NCBI RefSeq assembly: GCF_003111685.1
Contig: NZ_CP022191.1
Location: 248,001-312,000 of the forward strand
From: Alloyangia pacifica
Lineage (GTDB): Bacteria; Pseudomonadota; Alphaproteobacteria; Rhodobacterales; Rhodobacteraceae
DNA length: 64,000 nt
Direction of reading: 5' to 3'
This document shows, piece after piece, positions 50,954-58,678 of this stretch. Position numbers and translations under genes: made by a program. Positions within the stretch are counted from its first letter, which is position 1. Each line of letters starts with the position of its first letter. The notes under the pieces were generated by a model, which was not told where the DNA came from, did not search any database, and saw only the letters and a list, made by a program, of their open reading frames with translations.

Positions 50954-51796
50954 TTAGCGGAAGAGCGACAGAATGTTCTGCGGTGCGGAGTTGGCGATCG
51001 ACAGCGACTGCGTGGCCAGCTGCTGCTGGACCTGCAGCGCCTGCAGACGCGCCGCTTCCTCTTCCATGTCGGCATCGACCATGGCGCCAACGCCGCTGTC
51101 GAGACGGTCAGTCAGGTTGTTCAGGAACGACTGTTGGGTCTCGATGGCCTTTTCGGAAACGCCAAGTGTGGTTGCGCCTGCAATCGCTTTATCAACCTCC
51201 GCCTGCGCGAGCCCGAGCGCGGCTTCAAATTCCGGTTGGCCAGCGGTCGAGGCAGTTATGGCCGTGGTTTGGTTTTCAAGCTCCGTAACGATATCCGAAA
51301 AGGCCTCGAACGTGAAAGTTTGGTTGGTGGTCTCAAGGCCACCAGTAGCGTTGCGGGTGACACCGGTCGTAATAACTTTGGCGCCACCCGCATCCAGAAG
51401 GTTCTCGCCGTTGAATACGGACTGAGCGATGATTGTCTTCATCTGCTCGGTCAAAGCCGTCAGTTCGGTTCCAACCGCCGCTTGATCGACACCTTCTTCC
51501 TGCGCGAAGGCGGCGCGATCCATGTAGTCCTTGGCGAGTTTGACGATTTCTTCGGCGCCCAGAGCTGCTGTCGAAATCGAGTTCTTTGCGAGGGTCAGGC
51601 CCTCGTTGATTGCGGTGTTCATCCCACTCTCAGCGCTCATCGTCGTCGAGATCTGGAAGTAAGACGCGTTGTCCTTGCCCGACTGAACCTTGAGGCCGGT
51701 CGAGATGCGGCTCTGCGTTTCTTCGAGGTTCTTGTTGATGCCGCGCAGGGTCGACAGCGCGTTCATCGCGCTCGCATTGGTATTGATGGAAGACAT
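50954..51796 (-). CDS. Flagellin, short form
   Basis: 280 aa. The conserved D0/D1 N-terminus (MSSINTNASAMNALSTLRGINKNLEETQSRISTGLKV) and C-terminus (ARLQALQVQQQLATQSLSIANSAPQNILSLFR) are joined by only a small middle segment, so the outer D2/D3 domains are missing. This is normal for many Rhodobacteraceae. It is the filament subunit, exported through the flagellar gate. Base composition is slightly less GC-rich in the middle. A leader hairpin and a strong terminator flank it. Confidence 0.96.
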   Translation of the reverse strand: MSSINTNASAMNALSTLRGINKNLEETQSRISTGLKVQSGKDNASYFQISTTMSAESGMNTAINEGLTLAKNSISTAALGAEEIVKLAKDYMDRAAFAQEEGVDQAAVGTELTALTEQMKTIIAQSVFNGENLLDAGGAKVITTGVTRNATGGLETTNQTFTFEAFSDIVTELENQTTAITASTAGQPEFEAALGLAQAEVDKAIAGATTLGVSEKAIETQQSFLNNLTDRLDSGVGAMVDADMEEEAARLQALQVQQQLATQSLSIANSAPQNILSLFR

Positions 51797-51825
51797 TGTA
51801 TCTGCTCCGATTTCTATCGTTGTGC

Positions 51826-51842
51826 TTCGCCTTTCTGGCGAA
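51826..51842 (-). promoter_or_regulatory. Hairpin in the flagellin mRNA leader
   Basis: A 6-bp stem (TTCGCC / GGCGAA) with a 5-nt loop lies 30-46 nt upstream of the flagellin ATG. It is a candidate target for FlbT or FlaF, which are encoded just downstream. Confidence 0.45.
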
Positions 51843-51908
51843 AACGGTCCTGCCGTAGGCTATCCGTACCACGAGAGATTGGAGCGAGCGGTTAAAGGAA
51901 GGTTAACG

Positions 51909-52319
51909 CTAAACCGACTGATCGAAGCGTTGCGTCTGGGTAACGCATTGTGTCGATTTGGTGCCATCCTTGCCATAAACACCCCGCAAACTCTGGCGCT
52001 CGCGGATCCGGTCGATCTCTTTCGCCACCGCGCCGGTCGCCTCGGTCATCCGGCGCAGCAGCGCCAGGTCGCCGTGGATCAGCTCGCGCAGCTCCGACAG
52101 GCTCTCGCGCAGCTTCGCCGCCGCCGGGTCCTCGCCGCCGAGCAGCAGCTCGGGGTCGGCGAAGGCGGCCTCGATCTCGGCCAGCAGCTCCTGCTTGCGC
52201 GGAAAGAGCTGCTCGACGCGCGCCAGTTCGCCCTTGCCGATGGCGGCGATCTCCTCGCGCAGCAGGCGCGACAGCCGGTCGATCAGCGCATGGGCGCGGG
52301 GGCGGGTCATCTCGGTCAT
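51909..52319 (-). CDS. flgN: FlgN-like flagellar chaperone
   Basis: 136 aa, almost wholly helical: DRLSRLLREEIAAIGKGELARVEQLFPRKQELLAEIE, and later LRRMTEATGAVAKEIDRIRERQSLRGVYGKDG, which ends in the Y-G-x-D-G tail seen in alphaproteobacterial FlgN-like proteins. FlgN keeps the hook-filament junction proteins FlgK and FlgL soluble for export. It overlaps the rod-binding protein gene by 4 bp. The match is by pattern and context, so the assignment is good but not certain. Confidence 0.75.
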   Translation of the reverse strand: MTEMTRPRAHALIDRLSRLLREEIAAIGKGELARVEQLFPRKQELLAEIEAAFADPELLLGGEDPAAAKLRESLSELRELIHGDLALLRRMTEATGAVAKEIDRIRERQSLRGVYGKDGTKSTQCVTQTQRFDQSV

Positions 52320-52633
52320 GTCTTGTCTCCACGGCGGGCGGCCCCATAGGCCGACATCGCCTGTTCCAGGTTGCGCGCGATGCCCGCGCCGCCCTGCTCT
52401 GCCAGCTCCTTGCCGAAGGCCTCGGCGAGGAAATAGCGCCAGTGCTCCTCGGCCTTGCCGCCGCCGAAATCGCCGAGATCCACTTCGCTCAGCATCTCGT
52501 TGACCATCTCGGTGAGGAACATCGCCTCGAATTCCTTGGCGGCGCTGGCCGGGGCGTCGGGCGCAACCATACCCGGCTGGGCGATCTGCGTGCCGGTGAC
52601 CTGCAAGGCGGCCATGGAGCTCTTCACGTCCAT
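52316..52633 (-). CDS. flgJ: Rod-binding protein, FlgJ N-terminal domain only
   Basis: 105 aa. The FlgJ rod-binding segment AAKEFEAMFLTEMVNEMLSEVDLGDFGGGKAEEHWRYFLAEAFGKELAEQGGAGIA is clear. The muramidase domain of enteric FlgJ is absent, as usual in alphaproteobacteria where a separate enzyme (such as SltF) opens the wall. It is 12 bp downstream of flgI and overlaps the flgN-like gene by 4 bp. Confidence 0.9.
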   Translation of the reverse strand: MDVKSSMAALQVTGTQIAQPGMVAPDAPASAAKEFEAMFLTEMVNEMLSEVDLGDFGGGKAEEHWRYFLAEAFGKELAEQGGAGIARNLEQAMSAYGAARRGDKT

Positions 52634-52645
52634 CGGGTCTCTCCC

Positions 52646-53758
52646 CTAGATGATCTCAAGATCGGCATGCAGCGCGCCGGCAGCCTTGATCGCCTGCAGG
52701 ATGGAAATCGTCTGCGTCGCGGTCAGCCCGATGGCGTTGAGCGCATCGACCAGCCGCTGCAGGCTGACGTCGGCGCCCTCGAGGATGGTGAAATGGGTTT
52801 CCTGCTCGTCCACCGCCACGGTGGTGCGCGGCACGACGACGGTGGTGCCGCCGATGGTGATCGGCTCGGGCTGGCTGACCTCGGGATCCTCGCGCACCAT
52901 GACCGTAAGCCCGCCCTGGCTGACCGCCACGCGGTCGATCCGAACGTCCTCGCCGATGACGATGGTGCCCGAACGCGCGTCGATCACCACCTTGGCCACG
53001 GCATCGGGATCGACGCGGATGTTCTCGACGTCCGACAGGATGCCCGCCACGTCGCCCTTGCCCGCGCCATGCAGCGCGACCTCGACCGTGCCCGGATCGA
53101 GCGCGGTGGCGGTGTTGCTGCCCATGCGCTTGTTGATCGCCTCGGCCATGCGGGTCGCGGTGGTGAAATCGGGATTGCGCAGCGCGATGCGGATGGAGCT
53201 GAGCGAGGCGAGCGCGAATTCGACCTCGTTCTCGACCGTCGCGCCGTTCTCGATCCGCGCCACGGTCGGCACGCCCTCGACCACCGAGGCGGCCATGCCC
53301 TGCGCGGCGTAGCCTGCGACGGCGATCGGCCCCTGCGCCACGGCGTAAACCTCGCCATCGGCACCGGTCAGCGGAGTCACGATCAGCGTGCCGCCGCGCA
53401 GCGAGCTGGCATCCCCCAGAGAGGAGACCACCACGTCGATCGGCGAGCCGAGCCGGGCGAAGGGCGGCAGCATGGCGGTGACCATCACGGCGGCAGTGTT
53501 GCTGGTCTTGATCTGGTCGTCGGAGAGGTTGCCGACTCCGAGCCGCTCGAGCATCGCCTCGATGCTCTTCTCGGTGAAGGGGCTGTTGCGCAGGCTGTCG
53601 CCGGTACCGTTGAGTCCGACCACGAGGCCATAGCCGACAAGCTGGTTTTCCCGCACGCCTTCGAAGGTCGCGATATCCTTGATCCGGACATCCGACGAGG
53701 CGGGAAGCGCCACGAAGAGCGCCAAGCTGGCGGCGACGAGACAGGCTGCGATACGCAT
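52646..53758 (-). CDS. flgI: Flagellar P-ring protein FlgI
   Basis: 370 aa from ATG 53758. The signal peptide is residues 1-21 or so (ending ASSD). FlgI motifs are VRIKDIATFEGVRENQLVGYGLVVGLNGTGDSL near the start, GAASSLRGG-type loops, and the C-terminal LQRLVDALNAIGLTATQTISILQAIKAAGALHADLEII. It forms the peptidoglycan-level bushing of the rod. It is the first gene of flgI-flgJ-flgN and divergent from the ftcR-like regulator. Confidence 0.96.
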   Translation of the reverse strand: MRIAACLVAASLALFVALPASSDVRIKDIATFEGVRENQLVGYGLVVGLNGTGDSLRNSPFTEKSIEAMLERLGVGNLSDDQIKTSNTAAVMVTAMLPPFARLGSPIDVVVSSLGDASSLRGGTLIVTPLTGADGEVYAVAQGPIAVAGYAAQGMAASVVEGVPTVARIENGATVENEVEFALASLSSIRIALRNPDFTTATRMAEAINKRMGSNTATALDPGTVEVALHGAGKGDVAGILSDVENIRVDPDAVAKVVIDARSGTIVIGEDVRIDRVAVSQGGLTVMVREDPEVSQPEPITIGGTTVVVPRTTVAVDEQETHFTILEGADVSLQRLVDALNAIGLTATQTISILQAIKAAGALHADLEII

Positions 53759-53939
53759 GGGACTCCTGGGTGCGGTCCGGTGTTTCAAGAATTAAACATC
53801 GTATCGCCAATTTCTTCAACGACATTTTCCAAACTAATCATGCTATCCTTGTGTATTGCTTGACCTGACAAAAATTTGTCCTCATGATCCGCCTATCCAT
53901 CATGGATAATCAGTGACGGCCGGCTATCGGGAGAGCCTT

Positions 53940-54722
53940 GTGCATATCTATCTTTACGAGCCACGTTCAAACTCCTTCAGCGGCCTGCTCTCCGAACTGG
54001 ATGCGGCGCAATGGCAGACCGTGGCCGTGGGTGACGATTTCTTCGAGCGCGAGCTCGGGCTGCTGAGCAGCGACGGCTACGCAGACCGGCCGGTGTTGCT
54101 GTCGGAGCAGCCGCGGACCGTCGAGCATATCTTCCGCCTCCGCAAGTCCGGCTGCCGCAACCCGATCCTCGTGCTGCGCGACCAGCGCGATCCCGAGGCG
54201 GCGATGGAAGCGCTGGATGCCGGCGCCGATGACGACATCGTCGGCCCGCTCACCGGTCCCGAACTGCGCGCGCGGGTAAATGCCATCACGCGGCGGTTCC
54301 ACGGCCATGCGGCCGGATCGGTGCGGATCGGCGATATCACCGCCTATTTCGACGGCCGCGATCCCGACGTGGCCGGCACGCCCATGCGCCTGTCGCAGCG
54401 CGAGCTGGCGATCTTCCAGCAGATCGCGCTTGCGGCGCCCCGCGTGGTGTCGAAATCGGTGATCTACGACGCGGTCTACGGCATGGCCGAGGACCAGCCC
54501 TTCGACAAGGTGATCGACGTCTACATCTGCCGCATCCGCAAGAAGATCGAGGAAATGTCGCCTTCGGGCGATCCGCACATCCGCACGATCCGCGGGCGTG
54601 GCTACAAGCTGGCACCCGGCGCCGAAGCCGAAACTGAAGCCGGAGCCGGCAAGAAGGCCGAGACGGCGCGCCTCAGCCTCGCCGACCGGTCACATGTAGT
54701 TCAGAAAGCTCAGCTGGGATAG
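53940..54722 (+). CDS. ftcR: FtcR/Rem-like orphan OmpR-family flagellar regulator with degenerate receiver
   Basis: 260 aa from GTG 53940, chosen because GGGAGA lies 6-8 nt upstream and it gives a normal receiver start (MHIYLYEPRS); GTG 53913 would add 9 residues. Residues about 1-115 are a receiver-like domain in which the acidic pair is E7-P8. The phosphoacceptor position is Ser55 (PVLLSEQP) and the conserved Lys is lost (IVGPL). The DNA-binding half has ITAYFDGRDPDVAG and SKSVIYDAVYGMAEDQPFDKVIDVYICRIRKKI, which parallel Rem of Sinorhizobium. The C-terminal tail is Ala/Glu-rich and overlaps flgL on the other strand by 33 bp. Confidence 0.82.
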   Translation: MHIYLYEPRSNSFSGLLSELDAAQWQTVAVGDDFFERELGLLSSDGYADRPVLLSEQPRTVEHIFRLRKSGCRNPILVLRDQRDPEAAMEALDAGADDDIVGPLTGPELRARVNAITRRFHGHAAGSVRIGDITAYFDGRDPDVAGTPMRLSQRELAIFQQIALAAPRVVSKSVIYDAVYGMAEDQPFDKVIDVYICRIRKKIEEMSPSGDPHIRTIRGRGYKLAPGAEAETEAGAGKKAETARLSLADRSHVVQKAQLG

Positions 54723-55748
54723 GCGCGCTGTGACCGTGTAGCTGGCCTCGAGCTGGGTCTGCAGCAGGGTCACGTTGCTTGCCGCCTCGTAGGCATCGAC
54801 GCCGTCGAGCTCCATCAGGCGCGTCTTGTAGAGCACTGCCCGGTCCGCGATTTTTTCGTTCTCGGTCTCAAGACGCGCCGCGACGGTGGAAACCTGCGTC
54901 TCGGTCTCCAGCAGACCGGTCACGCCGCCGGACAGCGCCTTCACGGCGGCGCCCATCCATGTGTTGTAGGCTTCGCCGTCGCCGATCTCCGCCGGATCCT
55001 GCGCGACCAGCAGGATCAGTCCCTTGACCACCTGCCGGAAGGCTTCGTCGTCCGCCTGCACGCCATAGGCAACGCTGACACCATCCCCGAGGTTGGCGCG
55101 CTGCCGGGCATTGCCGACCGAGCCATTGTAGAACAGCGACTGGTAGTTCGTGGCGGGATCAGCGGCGGTGTCGGAGAAAATCGCGTCGATCTCTGCCAGA
55201 ACCGCATCCGCGTCGGCGGCGGAGTTGAGCCCTCCTGACAGCAGACCTGCCAGCACGCCTTCCGGAGACAGGCCGCTGTCCGATTGCGCCTGCCCCCAGG
55301 GCTGAAGAGCACTGGTGACATTCACGGTACCCGAGAAGAGGCTCATGCCCGAATAGGCTTGCGCCGAATGGCCGATCAGCGCGTCGAGCGCGGCCCTGGC
55401 GGCGATCTGCACACCGGTGACGCCGTTTGCCGAATGCTCGGAATTGGCCACCGCGAGATCGAGCGCCTCCTGCACCGACTCGCGCATGGAGCCGAGCGCC
55501 TCTGTGGTCATCTCGATCCGCGACAACGTGAGCGCATTGGCGGCCGACTGCGCCTCGTCGCGATCGAGCCGGGCGTTGAGGCTGAGCGCCTCGGTCGCGC
55601 CGAGCCCGATCGACTTGTAGATGTCGCTCTTGTAGCCGGTCGACAGCTCCTGTTCGGCGCGCGACAGCGCGTTCGACAGTTCCGCATTCTGGTTCCGGCG
55701 CAGCAGGCTCGAGTAGAGCGTTGAGGCACCTTTGCTGAGGTAAATCAT
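54690..55748 (-). CDS. flgL: Hook-filament junction protein FlgL
   Basis: 352 aa. The flagellin-like N-terminus (LYSSLLRRNQNAELSNALSRAEQELSTGYKSDIYKS) and the C-terminal helix (YEAASNVTLLQTQLEASYTVTARLSQLSFLNYM) match FlgL/HAP3. It caps the hook and carries the filament. It is 14 bp downstream of flgK. Its 3' end overlaps the convergent ftcR-like gene. Confidence 0.93.
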   Translation of the reverse strand: MIYLSKGASTLYSSLLRRNQNAELSNALSRAEQELSTGYKSDIYKSIGLGATEALSLNARLDRDEAQSAANALTLSRIEMTTEALGSMRESVQEALDLAVANSEHSANGVTGVQIAARAALDALIGHSAQAYSGMSLFSGTVNVTSALQPWGQAQSDSGLSPEGVLAGLLSGGLNSAADADAVLAEIDAIFSDTAADPATNYQSLFYNGSVGNARQRANLGDGVSVAYGVQADDEAFRQVVKGLILLVAQDPAEIGDGEAYNTWMGAAVKALSGGVTGLLETETQVSTVAARLETENEKIADRAVLYKTRLMELDGVDAYEAASNVTLLQTQLEASYTVTARLSQLSFLNYM

Positions 55749-55762
55749 GGCGGGCTCCGGGA

Positions 55763-57175
55763 TCAGAAGCTGTCGAGCAGCGTGTCGAGCATGGACATGA
55801 CCGTGGTCATGACCTGCGCATTGGCGGAATAGGCCTGCTCGATGGCAACGAGCTGCTGCAGCTCGTCATCGACGTTGACCCCCATGAAGCCGAGGCGGGT
55901 TTCCTGCACCGTCATCGCGGCCGCGGCGTTGGTCTCGGCAGCGCTCTCGGCTCTTGCGCGGGTGGTGTTCTGACCCGAGATGAGGGCCGACATGTAGTCC
56001 GCGAGCGTGGCGGTGTCGCCAAGTCCAAGCGATCCGTCGAAGCTGGTCTTCGTTGCCATCCCATCGATGAACGCATTGAGCTGGGTCGTCTCGTTGCTCT
56101 CGCCCTCGACCGTCGCCGACATGCCGTTGCGCAGACGCCAGGCCGCGCCGCCCTCGTCGGGAACAACGGCACTGTTCACCGCGATCCGCGCGGCAAGCCC
56201 GGCGGTCACGGGGACGCTCAGCGCGGCCCCCGTATCGGTGAACAGCCCCGGCTCACCGGGCGCCAGAGAGGCATCGGCGCTTTCGAAGACGTCCACCAGG
56301 GCACGCGCCACCTCGTCGAGCTGCGCGCTCATCTCAGGGATCGTGTCGTTGTAGAGGGTGACTTGACCCGCGAGCGAGCCCTCGGCGATGCCGCGCACCC
56401 CGGCAACGCCGGGCGTGATGTCGACGCCGCCCGCGCTCAGCACGCCGGTCTGCGCATCGAAGTTGATCGACTGGGCCGCCTCTCCCTGCAGCAGCGCGGT
56501 GCCGCCGGTGGTGAAGATCTCCATTCGCCCCTTGGCATCGGTGCGCATGGTGAAATCCATCTTCTCCGCCAGCCCGTCAAGCGCCGCGGTGATCTTGTCC
56601 CCCAGCGCCAGCGTCTGGCCCTCGCTGAGCTTGCCGCTGGAGAGCTGCGCGTTCATCTCGGCCAGGTCGGCCAGCGTCGCGTTCACGCTGACGATGTCGT
56701 TCTGTGCCGAGGACAGCGCCTGCGCCCGCGCGTCCACCAGCGCGCCCGAGGCGGCGTTCAGGGACTGCGCAAGTTCCTGCGCCTCGCCCACCGCGACGAG
56801 CTGCAACGAGCTGTCCGCGGGGCTCGCCGCCATCAGCCCGAAGCTGTTCTGCAGGTCGGTGAGCCGGGTGAGCAGTGTGACGTCGGACTCGGTGTTGCTC
56901 AGTTGCGATGCATAGAGCGACAGGCCCGTCGCGATCGCGTCCTGGGTTGCGGTGCGCGAGACCTCGAGCCGGTACATGCTGTCGAGCGAGGTGTTCACCG
57001 CCTGGGTGATCTCGCTGATCGTGACCCCACCCTGATTGCCCGACACGATGGTCGGATCGCGCCGCGAATAAGAGGCGTTGTTGGCATTGGCGATGTTGTT
57101 CGAGGTCGTCTGCGCCCAGCGGGAGGTGACGCTCATCCCGCTGCGTGCCGCGTTGAGGGCCGCGGAAAGGCTCAT
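55763..57175 (-). CDS. flgK: Hook-filament junction protein FlgK
   Basis: 470 aa. It begins MSLSAALNAARSGMSVTSRWAQTTSNNIANANNASYSRR, the rod/hook N-terminal signature. It ends with DDELQQLVAIEQAYSANAQVMTTVMSMLDTLLDSF, the matching C-terminal helix of HAP1. It is exported via FlgN and joins the hook to FlgL. It lies 46 bp downstream of flgE. Confidence 0.95.
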   Translation of the reverse strand: MSLSAALNAARSGMSVTSRWAQTTSNNIANANNASYSRRDPTIVSGNQGGVTISEITQAVNTSLDSMYRLEVSRTATQDAIATGLSLYASQLSNTESDVTLLTRLTDLQNSFGLMAASPADSSLQLVAVGEAQELAQSLNAASGALVDARAQALSSAQNDIVSVNATLADLAEMNAQLSSGKLSEGQTLALGDKITAALDGLAEKMDFTMRTDAKGRMEIFTTGGTALLQGEAAQSINFDAQTGVLSAGGVDITPGVAGVRGIAEGSLAGQVTLYNDTIPEMSAQLDEVARALVDVFESADASLAPGEPGLFTDTGAALSVPVTAGLAARIAVNSAVVPDEGGAAWRLRNGMSATVEGESNETTQLNAFIDGMATKTSFDGSLGLGDTATLADYMSALISGQNTTRARAESAAETNAAAAMTVQETRLGFMGVNVDDELQQLVAIEQAYSANAQVMTTVMSMLDTLLDSF

Positions 57176-57221
57176 GGTGCGATCCTATATGCCAAGTCTG
57201 TCACCCGGTTCCGCCCGGGGC

Positions 57222-58523
57222 TCAGCGCTTGAGATTGACGGTTTCGTTCAGCATCTCGTCGGCGGTCGTGATGATCTTCGCGTTAGAGGAATAGGCGCGC
57301 TGACGCTGGATGAGGCTGGTGAGTTCCTGCGCGATGTCGACGTTCGAGCCCTCGATTCCGCCCGAGGTGAGCGAGCCGGTCTCGCCGGTGCCCGACGCAC
57401 CGAGATAGAAATCGCCGGACTCGCCCGACACCTGGAAGGTCGAGTTGTTCGAGGTCGCAAGCCCGTTGGCGTTGGCGAAGGTTGCCAGCGGCACCGAGTA
57501 GAGCGGCTTGCGGGTGCCGTTGTCGAAGATGCCCCAAACGTCGCCGGATTCGTCGAATTCGACGCTGGTCAGCACGCCGCTCTCGCTGCCGTCGGCATCG
57601 ACCTTCATCGGCGTGTAATCCCCGGCGAACTGGGTCAGCCCGTCGAAGGCGCCAGGCGCGCCAAGCGACATGGTCATGGTCTGCGGCGTGGTGCCATTGT
57701 TGATCGTCAGGCTCACCTCACCGGTGGCCACATCGAAGGCGAAGCCCGCGGGCGCCGTCGCCAGCGAGGTCACGTTGGTGTAGCTCGCCGGCGAACCCGC
57801 ATTGGGGCCGCTGTTGTTGAAGGTCATCGTGACGCTGCCGTAGTCACCGCCGGGGCCCGAGATGGTGACGTCCCAGGTGTCATCGGCGGCGGTTGGCTGG
57901 AAGGAGAGCGTCAGCCGGTCCGCCTCGCCGAGATCGTTGTAGAACTCGACCGAGGTGGTAAACGCGCTCCCCGGCGTGGCGAGGCCGGTCTCCTGCGAGG
58001 GCAGCGTGCCGCTGATCCCGATGGCCCCCGTGGCCGAGCCGTTGATCGACTGGCTGGCGACGTTGATCGGCTCGAGATCGGCAAAGCTGGACCGGTCCAC
58101 CGCGCCAAGCTCTCCATCGGCACCATAGGCAAAGCCCATCAGGTAGAGCCCGGCGCCATTCACCAGGTTGCCTTTCTCATCCGGCGCGAAGCTGCCGTCG
58201 CGGGTAAACATGTTGCCCGTCGTGTAGCCCGCGTCGATGTTCGAGTTGACCACGAAGAAGCCGCTGCCGTTGATCGTCAGGTTCGACGCGACCGAGGTTT
58301 CCTGAAAGGTCCCCTCGGTGGTGTTCGAATGGGTGATCGTCGTCGCCACACCGGCAGAGGTGCTGCCGGTGGCGGCGGTCGAACCCGAGGTGATCATTTG
58401 CGCGAAGCTGCGGCGATAGCCTGCCGTATCCGCGTTCGCAATATTGTTGGAAATGCGTTCAACCGCATTGGAGTTCGCCGTGAGGCCACTGACCCCGGCC
58501 GCCATCGCGCTGGAAATGCTCAT
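57222..58523 (-). CDS. flgE: Flagellar hook protein FlgE
   Basis: 433 aa. The N-terminal SSAMAAGVSGLTANSNAVERISNNIANADTAGYRR and the C-terminal SNVDIAQELTSLIQRQRAYSSNAKIITTADEMLNETVNLKR are standard for FlgE. The middle is a threonine- and glycine-rich beta region (hook outer domains). The 155-bp upstream region should hold its promoter and contains a near-palindrome at 58584-58603 and repeated ATCTTG elements. Confidence 0.95.
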   Translation of the reverse strand: MSISSAMAAGVSGLTANSNAVERISNNIANADTAGYRRSFAQMITSGSTAATGSTSAGVATTITHSNTTEGTFQETSVASNLTINGSGFFVVNSNIDAGYTTGNMFTRDGSFAPDEKGNLVNGAGLYLMGFAYGADGELGAVDRSSFADLEPINVASQSINGSATGAIGISGTLPSQETGLATPGSAFTTSVEFYNDLGEADRLTLSFQPTAADDTWDVTISGPGGDYGSVTMTFNNSGPNAGSPASYTNVTSLATAPAGFAFDVATGEVSLTINNGTTPQTMTMSLGAPGAFDGLTQFAGDYTPMKVDADGSESGVLTSVEFDESGDVWGIFDNGTRKPLYSVPLATFANANGLATSNNSTFQVSGESGDFYLGASGTGETGSLTSGGIEGSNVDIAQELTSLIQRQRAYSSNAKIITTADEMLNETVNLKR

Positions 58524-58678
58524 GTCCGTCTCGCCCTGTTGGTCGCAGTTGAACTTTTACTGACTGGTCACATAGGCGAACCAGGTTTCACCATGGTTAA
58601 ATCCGCCTTTACTTGTATTAATTTCAGCGAGAGCCCGCCGAATCTTGACTGATCTTGCGAGGTGTTTAGATCCCTCGA

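Noticed and set aside
53759..53939. CtrA boxes (TTAA-N7-TTAA) in flagellar promoters
   Set aside because: I found TTAA words but none with the required 7-nt spacing in the divergent flagellar intergenic regions.
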